From a virus, in IMG/VR virus record IMGVR_UViG_3300046001_006396, positions 1 through 64,000 of that record: a stretch of DNA of 64,000 nt; one strand, 5' to 3'. A program made the translations under genes and the position numbers. This document shows positions 50,064-59,317 of this stretch, in pieces. The notes beneath the pieces are model-generated. The model saw nothing but the letters and a program-made list of their open reading frames with translations, had not been told where the DNA came from and ran no database searches. Each line of letters opens with the position of its first letter. Position 1 is the first letter of the stretch.

Positions 50064-50813
50064 ATGGACCAAGCTTCACAATACGGACAACAAAACTTTA
50101 ATTTACCACACGATGTAGTAAAACTACCGTCTAAGGGAATCTTTTATAAACCAAAAAAAGAATCGGTTAAAGTGGGGTATTTAACTGCTCAGGACGAGAA
50201 TATTTTAATGTCAAGTAATAATAATGAGAGTATTATCACGACATTACTTAGAAATAAAATTTATGAACCGGGATTTGACATTAACCAACTAATTAATGTT
50301 GATGTTCAAGCAATATTAATATTTTTAAGAAACACTTCTTTTGGTTCAGATTATAATATCTCAATTAAGGACCCAGCAACAGGTAAGTTTTTTGATACCA
50401 CTTTATTAATTGAAGAGATAAATGTTGACAAACCAAAACATTCTCCTGACGAAGAAGGATTATTTACATTTTTATTACCAAAAAGTAATAAAACAGTTAA
50501 AGTTAAAATATTAAATTTATCTGAAGAAAGAGAACTTGAAAAAATTTCTGAATCCTACCCACAAGGTATGGTTGCTCCTACTGTCACAAAAAAACTTGAA
50601 AAACATATCATTGAATTAGACGGAGAAAGGGATAAAGGAAAAATTGCATCATTTATACCGCAAATGCCAATCATGGACTCAAAAGAATTAAAAAAGTTCA
50701 TATTAGAATGTGAACCAAAGTTAGACTTATCAAGAACAATTATAGCCCCGTCAGGTGAAAAGGTAACAGTTAGTCTGTCCTTTGGGGCTGAATTTTTTCG
50801 CCCTTTCTTCTAA
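50064..50813 (+). CDS. 26: gp26-like baseplate hub/tail assembly protein
   Basis: The 249-residue product starts with the family-type VVKLPSKGIFYKP (18-30) and has VGYLTAQDENILMSS (about 37-51) then LLRNKIYEPGFDINQL (about 61-76), as in cyanophage gp26/tail-assembly proteins ('LPSkG..Y......v.v..mta.eE.iL'). It ends GAEFFRPFF at TAA 50811. Position between tube and tape measure matches tail assembly chaperone genes. A gp51-like reading frame overlaps its end in the +1 frame. Confidence 0.78.
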   Translation: MDQASQYGQQNFNLPHDVVKLPSKGIFYKPKKESVKVGYLTAQDENILMSSNNNESIITTLLRNKIYEPGFDINQLINVDVQAILIFLRNTSFGSDYNISIKDPATGKFFDTTLLIEEINVDKPKHSPDEEGLFTFLLPKSNKTVKVKILNLSEERELEKISESYPQGMVAPTVTKKLEKHIIELDGERDKGKIASFIPQMPIMDSKELKKFILECEPKLDLSRTIIAPSGEKVTVSLSFGAEFFRPFF

Positions 50814-50952
50814 CGGAAAACAAAACCTTTTAGATGAGATATATTATTTATCAAAATATGTAAATTTTTCATACTCTGATATTTTAATTATGCCTACATA
50901 TGAAAGAAAATACTTCATTGATAAGTTAGTCTTAGACTTCCAAAAAAACTAA
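50797..50952 (+). CDS. gp51-like reading frame without an ATG start; candidate +1 frameshift product
   Basis: The frame is open from 50767 to TAA 50950-50952 but has no ATG until an internal one at 50890. Its sequence NGKQNLLDEIYYLSKYVNF and PTYERKYFIDKLVLDF has the layout of T4-like gp51 and G/T-type chaperone tails (helix, then 'mP..eRk.fi..L'). At 50793-50801 the gp26-like frame reads TTT TTT CGC; tRNA-Phe could slip from TTT to TTC (+1) while a rare CGC codon waits, giving ...FFALSSNGK. A TTG at 50782 is an alternative start. Boundaries given are those of the shifted part. Confidence 0.6.
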   Translation, partial: FALSSNGKQNLLDEIYYLSKYVNFSYSDILIMPTYERKYFIDKLVLDFQKN

Positions 50953-50961
50953 AATACCCCC

Positions 50962-50969
50962 TATTTATA
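50962..50969 (+). promoter_or_regulatory. TATTTATA motif upstream of tape measure
   Basis: CCTATTTATATATAAAAATA lies 14 nt before ATG 50984. Confidence 0.6.
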
Positions 50970-50983
50970 TATAAAAATAATAT

Positions 50984-52942
50984 ATGTTTTTATTTACTGC
51001 TGATCCTGATGTTAATGAGTTTGACCAAAAAGGTCAAAATTTAATTGATGTTATGACTAAATTGGCGGCGTCAGTTGATGCTGCCGTGGACCCAAGGAAT
51101 GTTATAAAAAATATAACAGCCATGGACAATGAAGCCAAAAAACTTCAAAGAACCATATCAGGAGGATTAACTATAGGTGCCGAAGCATTTAGAGAAAAAA
51201 TGTTTAGGGTATATAATGAGTCTGTAAAATTTGGTGCAAGTTTTCAATCGGTGTTAGATTATACAGGAGACCTTAGTGTTATAATGGAAAAAATGGTTTA
51301 TCCTATTGAAAGTGCCGCGATTGATGCTTTGGCTTTAGGGCGTAATGTCGGAATGGCAGAAAAAGAAACAGGTAAAATGGTCGGTACATTTACCACATTT
51401 AGTATGTCACAAAGAACGTCCGTTCAACAAATGTCAAAAATCGCAAAAGTTGCAAGAGAAACAGGACTACAGGCAAGCGTATTATTAAAAACTATGGAAG
51501 GTAGTTTAAGTAAGTTAGTGCAGTTTAATTTTAAAGATGGTATTGATGGATTAACTAAAATGACCGCACAAGCACAACGTCTTGGAACAACAAGTGAAAA
51601 ATTAAAAATTTTTACTGCTGCCGAAACTTTATTTGACCCTGAAAAGGCAATTGAAATGTCGGCAAATCTTAGTATGTTAGGTGGGTCGGTAGAAGGGCTT
51701 ACTAATCCATTTATGGCTATGAATGATGCTGCAAATAATGTTGACCGTTTACAGGAAAACATAATAAATATGGGTAAGTCGGCATTTAGTTTTGATGAGG
51801 TTACAGGTAAAATAAAAACAAATTTTGTTGCTCAACAACAATTAAGGGCACAGGCCGAGGCCACTGGCGTTGCTTACGATGAATTGGCAAACGCAGCTCA
51901 AAGAGCGGTTAAAGAAGAGGCCGTTCAAAATAAGTTATTAAAAGAAGGTATTGATATTTCGCAATTTAGTGAAGAACAACAAAATATGATAAAGTCTTTG
52001 GCTGAAATTGGACCTGGAGGTAAAATTGATTTTAACATCCCTGGACTTGAATCCGAAGATTTGGTAAAAACAATATCAGATAATCCTAATGCGTTAAAGA
52101 CGGCATTAGAAGAATACCAAAGGGCTGCAGATATGTCAGATAGACAAATTGCGGAAAAGGGATTGAATACCCAAGAACAACTACAACGAGATGTTAGAAT
52201 AATTAGGGATACGTACATTAGAAGTATTAGTGCTGGAGAAAGGACTGATATTGTTAGTAAAGTTGATTCTGGGATTGATATTTTAACTGAAGCGAATAAA
52301 AAAGTCGCAAACGCAGGTATTGCAGTCGTACAGGCGGGGGTAAACGCTCTTGATAACCAAATTCAAACTGCTAAAAATAGTGCAAACAGAGCCTCTAATG
52401 ATCCTAACGCCACTGCAGTAAAACAGGCTGAGGTATTGAGAGACAGTAAAAGAAAATTTGTATATGACCCAAATACTAAAACCTATAAAACCGAAACTGT
52501 ACCAGATGCGGTAATACCTGAAAATAGTAGTGGATTAGTGAAATTTGGTAAAAATGAAATTTTTAATTTTATAAAAGAGGACCAAGCAATAATAGCTCCC
52601 GATGCGATAGAAAAAGTAAATTTTTTAAAGGACGTTTATGTGAAGTTTATGGATATGCAAAACTCAATACCAAACGAGGTAAAATTAGCATCACCAAAAG
52701 AGATACCAAACAAAACACAAAACCTATCAAATCCGTTTGACTTAATGAATAGAGGGGAAAAAACAGAAACAAATAGTACCCAAACTATTAATGTTAATAT
52801 TACAGTTGATGGTAAAAATGTCTCTACTATGACTAATCTTGACCCAAATATACATAGAGATATTGAAAAGAAGATTAAAGACACTATACAAAATGTAAGT
52901 TTTTGGGACAAATCAAAATCAAGAGTCTCAACAAAACGATAA
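50984..52942 (+). CDS. Tail tape measure protein
   Basis: The 652-residue product is long, mostly alpha-helical and Ala/Lys/Glu-rich, with repeated heptad-like stretches (for example IAKVARETGLQASVLL and RLGTTSEKLKIFTAAETLF) and a FSEEQQNMIKSLAEIGPGGK segment (about 322-341). The C-terminal 60 residues turn beta-rich and polar (INVNITVDGKNVST). Place and composition identify it as the ruler inside the tail, like T4 gp29 (590 residues). By that comparison the tail is about T4 length or slightly longer. Confidence 0.85.
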   Translation: MFLFTADPDVNEFDQKGQNLIDVMTKLAASVDAAVDPRNVIKNITAMDNEAKKLQRTISGGLTIGAEAFREKMFRVYNESVKFGASFQSVLDYTGDLSVIMEKMVYPIESAAIDALALGRNVGMAEKETGKMVGTFTTFSMSQRTSVQQMSKIAKVARETGLQASVLLKTMEGSLSKLVQFNFKDGIDGLTKMTAQAQRLGTTSEKLKIFTAAETLFDPEKAIEMSANLSMLGGSVEGLTNPFMAMNDAANNVDRLQENIINMGKSAFSFDEVTGKIKTNFVAQQQLRAQAEATGVAYDELANAAQRAVKEEAVQNKLLKEGIDISQFSEEQQNMIKSLAEIGPGGKIDFNIPGLESEDLVKTISDNPNALKTALEEYQRAADMSDRQIAEKGLNTQEQLQRDVRIIRDTYIRSISAGERTDIVSKVDSGIDILTEANKKVANAGIAVVQAGVNALDNQIQTAKNSANRASNDPNATAVKQAEVLRDSKRKFVYDPNTKTYKTETVPDAVIPENSSGLVKFGKNEIFNFIKEDQAIIAPDAIEKVNFLKDVYVKFMDMQNSIPNEVKLASPKEIPNKTQNLSNPFDLMNRGEKTETNSTQTINVNITVDGKNVSTMTNLDPNIHRDIEKKIKDTIQNVSFWDKSKSRVSTKR

Positions 52943-52948
52943 TAAATC

Positions 52949-52956
52949 TATTTATT
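52949..52956 (+). promoter_or_regulatory. TATTTATT motif upstream of the 2008-residue gene
   Basis: TCTATTTATTATAAAAG lies 15 nt before ATG 52972, 6 bp after the tape measure stop. Confidence 0.55.
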
Positions 52957-52971
52957 ATAAAAGATTTATAA

Positions 52972-55900
52972 ATGGAAAGCCCATTATCATTTGACTCAAC
53001 AGAGAACTTCAGAAAGAAACTCTTATTAAGAAATTTAAAACCATATACGGTTGATGGAATTTTTAGTGCACCTAAGTTAGAAAACAAAACAGAAATCACT
53101 CTTGTTGATTATTCTGTATCTGATTCACCTAATATTGAAAAAGAACAAAAATTACAAGAAAAAAAATTAATAGGACAAAATAAATATACTCCTAATGATG
53201 GTTTTGGGAATACCATATCTATTAATTTAAATAAAAATAGTGAAACAAATTTTGGAAATTACACAATTAATAACACCAACAACTCAAAATTAGAACTTAT
53301 TGGTAATAATAATGAAAAATTATTATACGTACAAAACATATATGGTCCTGTTGATTTTTCGTCTTCGTATGGTAAAACCATAGACGTAAATAAAAATTTA
53401 AACACAAAAACAAATTTTGGGTTATATGGATTCAGTAAAACTTTTGGTAGTTACTTAGAAACATTTGGAATCCAAAAAGAAATTGAACTAGTAGTCCAAA
53501 ATCAATATGGTGCTGACCAAAACTCACCATTAAAAAGCGTTGACCCAAACATTAATAAACAAACAAAACCAAATAGTGGAACATATGGTTATGCTGACAC
53601 ATTACAAAGTAGTCTACAAAATAATGGATTCACATTAAAAAATACCCTACTCGGCAAAAACCAATACGGACCTCAGTACTTTCAAAGTACTCAGACAGTT
53701 AATCCTAATGTTAATTTACAATCAAAGGCGAATGAGGGTAACTATGGATACGATGATAGTATTGGTAGTGAATTAGAATTAAACGGTAATAATAAAGAAA
53801 AAGATTTAATTGTTTTAAACAAGTATTCACCCACCAACTCTCAAAATGGGTTTGGTAGTTCTATTTCATTTCCTTTATTAAGTAATGGTTCGGGGTTTGG
53901 TCTATATGAAGACCAATCAGACGCTAACGGAAGTGGTTTAGAGTTATTTGCAAGAAATAGAGAAGATGTAAATTATACAAGAAATAAATACGGACCACAA
54001 GGTTTGGGTACATCATACGGTTTAGAAGTTTTTATTAACAAATATTTACAATTAAGCGCTAACGTTGGAGAATATGACCCTGACTCAACATCAGGGGATG
54101 GTAGCGAACTTGAAATTCTTGGGGAAAAAAAGATTAAATTAAATTTAATTAAAAACGAGTATCAACCGTTAAATACACCAACAATAGTTAACCCAAACGC
54201 CGACGCACAACAAGACGCTAATAAGGGTGAATATAATTATACGGCATCAAGACCACCATTAACTACCGAACAGTCACAGTCATTTGTTTATCAAAAAAAT
54301 AAATATAATAGTGGCGATGGAGCTTATGATGTATTAGATATTGTTGAGTTATTCCCTGGAACTAAAAACTCACCATATTGGAATAGTAGTCAGAGTTTTA
54401 TATTCCAACCGTCATTTTATACCCCTATTAATATTTTATTAAACGATAACCCTTCAGGGTCTGATGGTAGTTTAAGTCAAGATTCTGACTTGGCAAAAAT
54501 TGGGGCAAAACAATTACAAAAAGAATATAAGGCGAGAATTGCTTTAGAATTAATACAACAAACATTAGGTAGATCAACCCTTTCAAATAATAGTGCGACA
54601 AACATATCAGGTGAAATAAGTCAAAAACCTTCATTTGATCCATTTGATGCTTTAGGTGTTGTAACTAATAAACTACCAATACTACAAAAAGATTATAAAA
54701 TAACATCACCTGGTAATTTAGTCAGTGATGCTCTTAGTTTTACTGCAAGACTAAGTGGTTTATATTCTCCATATTCTATAATACCAGGGGAAGTTTTTGA
54801 TTATCCACAAAAAAACTTTTTAAGTCAACTAAGAACTAATCCTGTTGGTGCGGTTGGAAATATTGTCGGAGGACTCATTAATCAGATAACTTCAATGGCC
54901 ATTGATTCATCATCTGAATTATTATTAAATAATACAGGAGCACCAACAAAGGCAATATTATACGACCAATTATTTTATAACCAATATAGACCAAAATATA
55001 GATTAGATTCTTTACAAAGTCCTAATTTAAGTGCACCAAAAGAAAATTTTTATGTTGGTAAAAATAAAAATTTCATACGTGATGCGGTTAGCCCAAGAAA
55101 TGAAGTGGCTGACGGTAAATTTGGTAATATAAATTTTGGGCCTGTTTTTGACTATGGGGTTATTGGCCAAGAATATGAAGGTAATGAAGTACAAAAAAGA
55201 TTATTTGGTCTTAAATCTTACCCTTATTATGATGCCAATGGAGGTGTACAGGGTGGGTTTACTTGGGCACCAAAAGCAAAATCGGTAAACAAACCAGGAC
55301 AACCTGTTGGGCCAAATAATAAAGTTTACGACTCAACGGCGACTGTTGTTGACCCTACATTACAAAAACAAATTAATGATACTGATTCATCAGTATTAAA
55401 ATTTACAGACGGGTCACTATTAGACATTACCCAAAAATTAGTTGAAGCCGCGTCTAAATCATCAAAACCGTTAAGCCATGTAGGTAACGCCATTAATCAA
55501 ATTAGTAAAGTATTTAATGACGGGTATATTGAAATGACAAAGGGATCTAGAGTCAGAAGATATCTAACACCAAACGCAGTTCAAGGAAGTACAAAAGTAT
55601 CTGATATTGTTGGATATGAATATGGTAGATTATTTTCTAAAGATATTCCATTTACCACTTACAAACAATTACAAAAAACAAGAGGTAATATAAGAAAATC
55701 AACATACTCAATACTTGATAATACTTACAATCTTAATATTGCACCAATGAAAGGGGGTAGTGGTGTTGATTCAACAAACATCACTAGAGACGGTAAAGTA
55801 AAAAAATATATGTTCTCATTAGAAAATTTGGCTTGGAGAACATCTAATAGACCTGGATTTACTGTTGATGATTTACCTGCTTGTGAAAAGGGACCAAATG

Positions 55901-58900
55901 GGGGTAGAATTATGTGGTTTCCACCATACGACTTATCAATAGACGATAATACAAGGACCGCTTGGAACAGCAACACTTTTTTAGGTAGAACAGAACCAAT
56001 ATACACATTTCAAAATAGTGAAAGAAGTGCAAGTTTAAAGTTTAAAATTATTGTTGACCACCCATCAATATTAAATGTAATTGTCAATAAAGAACTAGAA
56101 AAAGCAGATGCGTCTGTTGCGTCACAAGTTGTTGACTCGTTTATGGCTGGATGTTTAAATTATGACATTTATGATTTATTAGCGAAATATAAACAATTTA
56201 GTTTAAGTGATGTATATGATGTTTTATCAACACTTAATCCAGAACAATTAAGTGAATTAACAAAAGAAGTCCCAAATGCAACTATAGTTGGTGAAACAAC
56301 ACTTAATAATAATACTAATTTAGCCCAAACGGAAAGTGGTGCGGGACAAGAATCCACTTTTACAGAAAACTTTGATAAGGACAAATTCCAACAATTACAA
56401 TTATTGTTTGATGAGACAAGTAGTGGTAATTATAGTGATGACTATACTACATTTATAGAGAACGGACAAAGTAATGTTTTAACAAACGCCACCGATAAAG
56501 TTTATAAATATAGTGATGGTGTTGAGTATCTTAATCCACCTGCAAGTTTAAGTTTAGGTGAATATTTAGATGCTAGAAAATCATCAATACAACAAGTTTT
56601 TAGTTTTGCCACTACAGAATATAACACATTTAAAGAGTTACTTCCATTAACTTTAAAAAACTTAGATGGAGGAGCAACAATGACAATATCAATTGAGGGG
56701 TCAACCTACTCTGGATTAAATGGTGGAGAACAATCACGAGCCGATTCGGTATCAAAAATGATTTCAGAATATTCTGAAGGGGAATTAAAAATGCAAAATT
56801 TTATTGATAGTAAAAAACTTACAATAAAAACAAGTTCTATAGGTACACCAAAAGTTAATGATGGTAGTTTTAGAGACATTGATTGCTCAAAAACATTTAC
56901 AAATACAATATATCGTTATTCGGTACAAGGAATGATGTGTAGAGCAGCTAAACTTAGCGTGACGGAATATACTCCAGCATCAAACACAACACCCACACAA
57001 CAAACACAAACACCTTCAGGACCTGAATCTGAATTACCTAACGCAACGGCAGCCGATTTAAATAATCCAAACAACACACAACCACAATCAGAATCAAGTC
57101 AGGCGGTTAAAAACAATAGAAAAAAAGATAAAGGAAATAATATTGGTGATGGTTTAACTAAAAAATTGCTAAGAAAACTATTAAGTGAATGTGATTATTT
57201 TGAAATGATAGCAGAACAAAACCCGTTGGTTTATGACGGTATTAAAAGTAGATTTAAAAATTTTAATCCCGCTTTTCACTCAATAACACCTGAAGGGTTA
57301 AATTCAAGACTTACATTTTTAAATCAATGTATGAGACCTGGAGACACAATACCAACTGCAGTTGAAACAGGGCAAGGAATTACTTTACAATATAACGACG
57401 TAATAAATAGTGCATTTGGATCACCACCAATTTGTGTTTTAAGAGTCGGTGACTTTTTCCATAGTAAAATACTTATTGACAGTTTAGATATAACATTTGA
57501 TGATGGGCAATTTGATTTAAATCCTGAAGGGATTGGAGTTCAACCCATGATAGCAGATGTTACTTTAAGTATTAAATTTATAGGGGGTAGTGGACTTAAA
57601 GAACCTGTTAGTTCATTACAAAACGCACTTTCATTTAACTATTATGCAAATACTGAAATGTATGATGAAAGAGCGGAAGAGACTGATGATTTTACAAGTA
57701 AGAATGATGAATTATTAGTTGAAGATATTAAAAATGAGGTTGGAATTATTGATAATCAACAAAGACCTTTAGTGAATGATGGAGGAACCACAATAGGTAC
57801 CATTCAGACAAACACCGTTGATTTACAAACAAGTGCAATTACAGGAACTATTACCTATAAAGATGTGATGGATAATATGTTATCTAAAACCCAATCATAT
57901 ATAAATTGTGTTAACAAAATATTAATACAATTAAAGGACGACCTATTATGGGGTGGATTAATAACATACACTAAAGATAGAATATATAGTACTGGATACT
58001 TTGATTATTTAGGAGGAAATACATCTAATGAAGTGAATATATTTGGAAAACCACAAGGATATCAAGAAAGAATTGATAATATTTTTAATAGTGCTAAAGA
58101 CGATGTTGATAATGACACCTCACCAATTTTAGGGGGGATAAATGAACAAGGGTTTTCTAATTCTGAAGTAAGAAAAATTAAAAGAAAGTTAACTAAAATG
58201 ATTGATGAAAGAAAGACTCCTTTCATTGAATCGGTAGAAAAGGGAACAACAGATTTAATTAAAAATGAACTTAGCTTTATTGGAGTATCTGACCAAGTAA
58301 ATTTTATTTTAAGTAATGTTGACGGTTATAAAAATAAACAAGGGGGTGCTGTGATATATGACATATCAGGGACTACCGGTGTTGACCCACAAACAACTAA
58401 CGCCGCTGACACGTACGTTGAATTACAAAACGACGTATTACAAATAAGAACAGGACTTAATCAGTTAGATACTAATCTTAAAAGTTATCAAATAATAACT
58501 AATGGTGAAAAAGAATATAACAATAATTTAACTTTTAAAATATTAGACAACACATCATCACAAGAAAATGCGTTTTTTATAATATTTGGAAAAGAAATAC
58601 TATTAGAAAACGGATATAAAACTTTTGTTGATTCATTATTATCTGAGGTTTCCGACAGTCAATTATTAAATAATTGGGCATCTTTTTTATACACAAATAT
58701 TGGATTTAATGTTGGGGGAGATAACCAACCAGCAACACGAATTAATGACGGTAGATATATAAAATACGAAAACTCAAAAAAGACATTAGATGATAATTTT
58801 AGTAGTTTTAAAAATAATTATTTTGATATTGCATTACCAAACGAACAATATTTACCATTTAAAAAAGGAAAAGAGAGGTTGTTTGACTACACAAAACAAA

Positions 58901-58998
58901 ATACGGTAACACCACCAAACGATACTAATTTATTTAATCTATGGTCAACAGTTGATTCTATAGATGATAAGTTTAACCTTAAAAAGAAAATGAATTAA
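52972..58998 (+). CDS. Giant baseplate/tail structural protein with N-terminal tandem repeats
   Basis: The 2008-residue product has about eight NxYxP-anchored repeats of roughly 53 residues at about 65-450. A large middle part follows, with helical and beta segments (for example PAGWFPPYDLS-like WFPPYDLSIDDNTR at about 981-994). The region around 1480-1560 (GSPPICVLRVGDFFHSKILI, then QPMIADVTLSIKFIGG and SFNYYANTEMYD) has the strand pattern of baseplate/tail-tube-cap proteins (T4 gp48/gp54 level). Position after the tape measure and before the gp53-like gene supports a baseplate role. No peptidase or lysozyme motif seen. Confidence 0.7.
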   Translation: MESPLSFDSTENFRKKLLLRNLKPYTVDGIFSAPKLENKTEITLVDYSVSDSPNIEKEQKLQEKKLIGQNKYTPNDGFGNTISINLNKNSETNFGNYTINNTNNSKLELIGNNNEKLLYVQNIYGPVDFSSSYGKTIDVNKNLNTKTNFGLYGFSKTFGSYLETFGIQKEIELVVQNQYGADQNSPLKSVDPNINKQTKPNSGTYGYADTLQSSLQNNGFTLKNTLLGKNQYGPQYFQSTQTVNPNVNLQSKANEGNYGYDDSIGSELELNGNNKEKDLIVLNKYSPTNSQNGFGSSISFPLLSNGSGFGLYEDQSDANGSGLELFARNREDVNYTRNKYGPQGLGTSYGLEVFINKYLQLSANVGEYDPDSTSGDGSELEILGEKKIKLNLIKNEYQPLNTPTIVNPNADAQQDANKGEYNYTASRPPLTTEQSQSFVYQKNKYNSGDGAYDVLDIVELFPGTKNSPYWNSSQSFIFQPSFYTPINILLNDNPSGSDGSLSQDSDLAKIGAKQLQKEYKARIALELIQQTLGRSTLSNNSATNISGEISQKPSFDPFDALGVVTNKLPILQKDYKITSPGNLVSDALSFTARLSGLYSPYSIIPGEVFDYPQKNFLSQLRTNPVGAVGNIVGGLINQITSMAIDSSSELLLNNTGAPTKAILYDQLFYNQYRPKYRLDSLQSPNLSAPKENFYVGKNKNFIRDAVSPRNEVADGKFGNINFGPVFDYGVIGQEYEGNEVQKRLFGLKSYPYYDANGGVQGGFTWAPKAKSVNKPGQPVGPNNKVYDSTATVVDPTLQKQINDTDSSVLKFTDGSLLDITQKLVEAASKSSKPLSHVGNAINQISKVFNDGYIEMTKGSRVRRYLTPNAVQGSTKVSDIVGYEYGRLFSKDIPFTTYKQLQKTRGNIRKSTYSILDNTYNLNIAPMKGGSGVDSTNITRDGKVKKYMFSLENLAWRTSNRPGFTVDDLPACEKGPNGGRIMWFPPYDLSIDDNTRTAWNSNTFLGRTEPIYTFQNSERSASLKFKIIVDHPSILNVIVNKELEKADASVASQVVDSFMAGCLNYDIYDLLAKYKQFSLSDVYDVLSTLNPEQLSELTKEVPNATIVGETTLNNNTNLAQTESGAGQESTFTENFDKDKFQQLQLLFDETSSGNYSDDYTTFIENGQSNVLTNATDKVYKYSDGVEYLNPPASLSLGEYLDARKSSIQQVFSFATTEYNTFKELLPLTLKNLDGGATMTISIEGSTYSGLNGGEQSRADSVSKMISEYSEGELKMQNFIDSKKLTIKTSSIGTPKVNDGSFRDIDCSKTFTNTIYRYSVQGMMCRAAKLSVTEYTPASNTTPTQQTQTPSGPESELPNATAADLNNPNNTQPQSESSQAVKNNRKKDKGNNIGDGLTKKLLRKLLSECDYFEMIAEQNPLVYDGIKSRFKNFNPAFHSITPEGLNSRLTFLNQCMRPGDTIPTAVETGQGITLQYNDVINSAFGSPPICVLRVGDFFHSKILIDSLDITFDDGQFDLNPEGIGVQPMIADVTLSIKFIGGSGLKEPVSSLQNALSFNYYANTEMYDERAEETDDFTSKNDELLVEDIKNEVGIIDNQQRPLVNDGGTTIGTIQTNTVDLQTSAITGTITYKDVMDNMLSKTQSYINCVNKILIQLKDDLLWGGLITYTKDRIYSTGYFDYLGGNTSNEVNIFGKPQGYQERIDNIFNSAKDDVDNDTSPILGGINEQGFSNSEVRKIKRKLTKMIDERKTPFIESVEKGTTDLIKNELSFIGVSDQVNFILSNVDGYKNKQGGAVIYDISGTTGVDPQTTNAADTYVELQNDVLQIRTGLNQLDTNLKSYQIITNGEKEYNNNLTFKILDNTSSQENAFFIIFGKEILLENGYKTFVDSLLSEVSDSQLLNNWASFLYTNIGFNVGGDNQPATRINDGRYIKYENSKKTLDDNFSSFKNNYFDIALPNEQYLPFKKGKERLFDYTKQNTVTPPNDTNLFNLWSTVDSIDDKFNLKKKMN
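53170..54310 (+). repeat. Tandem protein repeats coded in the giant tail gene
   Basis: Anchors N-x-Y occur at residues 70, 122, 177, 230, 283, 338, 395 and 443, spaced 48-57 apart. Each unit follows the order NxYxP, then a Thr/Val-Asn-rich stretch, then GxYxY, then S-x-LEL.G..KE..L. The repeats are clear in protein but strongly diverged in DNA, so they are old. Confidence 0.8.
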
Positions 58999-58999
58999 C

Positions 59000-59317
59000 A
59001 TGGAATATTTTAATAGATACCAAAACTTTCTAATAAATGGAAATCAAACCGTAGTCCCGTTTGTGACCCTGCCTAATAGAACAACGGACCAAAAATATTT
59101 ATATAGAGCCAACCAAAGTAGATTAGACAAAATAAGTTACGATAAATACGGTACACCATATTTTGGGTGGTTAATACTAATTGCAAACCCAAATTTTGGA
59201 GGTCTTGAAACAAATATACCGGATGGATCAATATTAAATATACCGTTTCCATTAAAGGGGGCATTATTAGACTACAAAAATGCGATAGATACACATATTT
59301 TTTATTATGGCAGATGA
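59000..59317 (+). CDS. 53: gp53-like baseplate wedge protein (LysM-like)
   Basis: The 105-residue product has QSRLDKISYDKYGTPYFGWLIL (split as RLDKISYDKYGTP, about 41-53, and YFGWLILIAN, about 54-63). This is the 'RlD.iay..YGdp.lwWlia..N' pattern of T4 gp53 and LysM-like tail proteins, followed by IPDGSILNIPFP (about 73-84). It joins wedge parts of the baseplate. It begins 1 bp after the giant gene and overlaps the next by 11 bp. It is shorter than T4 gp53 (196). Confidence 0.8.
   Translation: MEYFNRYQNFLINGNQTVVPFVTLPNRTTDQKYLYRANQSRLDKISYDKYGTPYFGWLILIANPNFGGLETNIPDGSILNIPFPLKGALLDYKNAIDTHIFYYGR

Noticed and set aside
59097-59104. TATTTATA inside the gp53-like gene
   Set aside because: It is within coding sequence with no gene start just downstream, and such A/T-only octamers occur by chance at this base composition.
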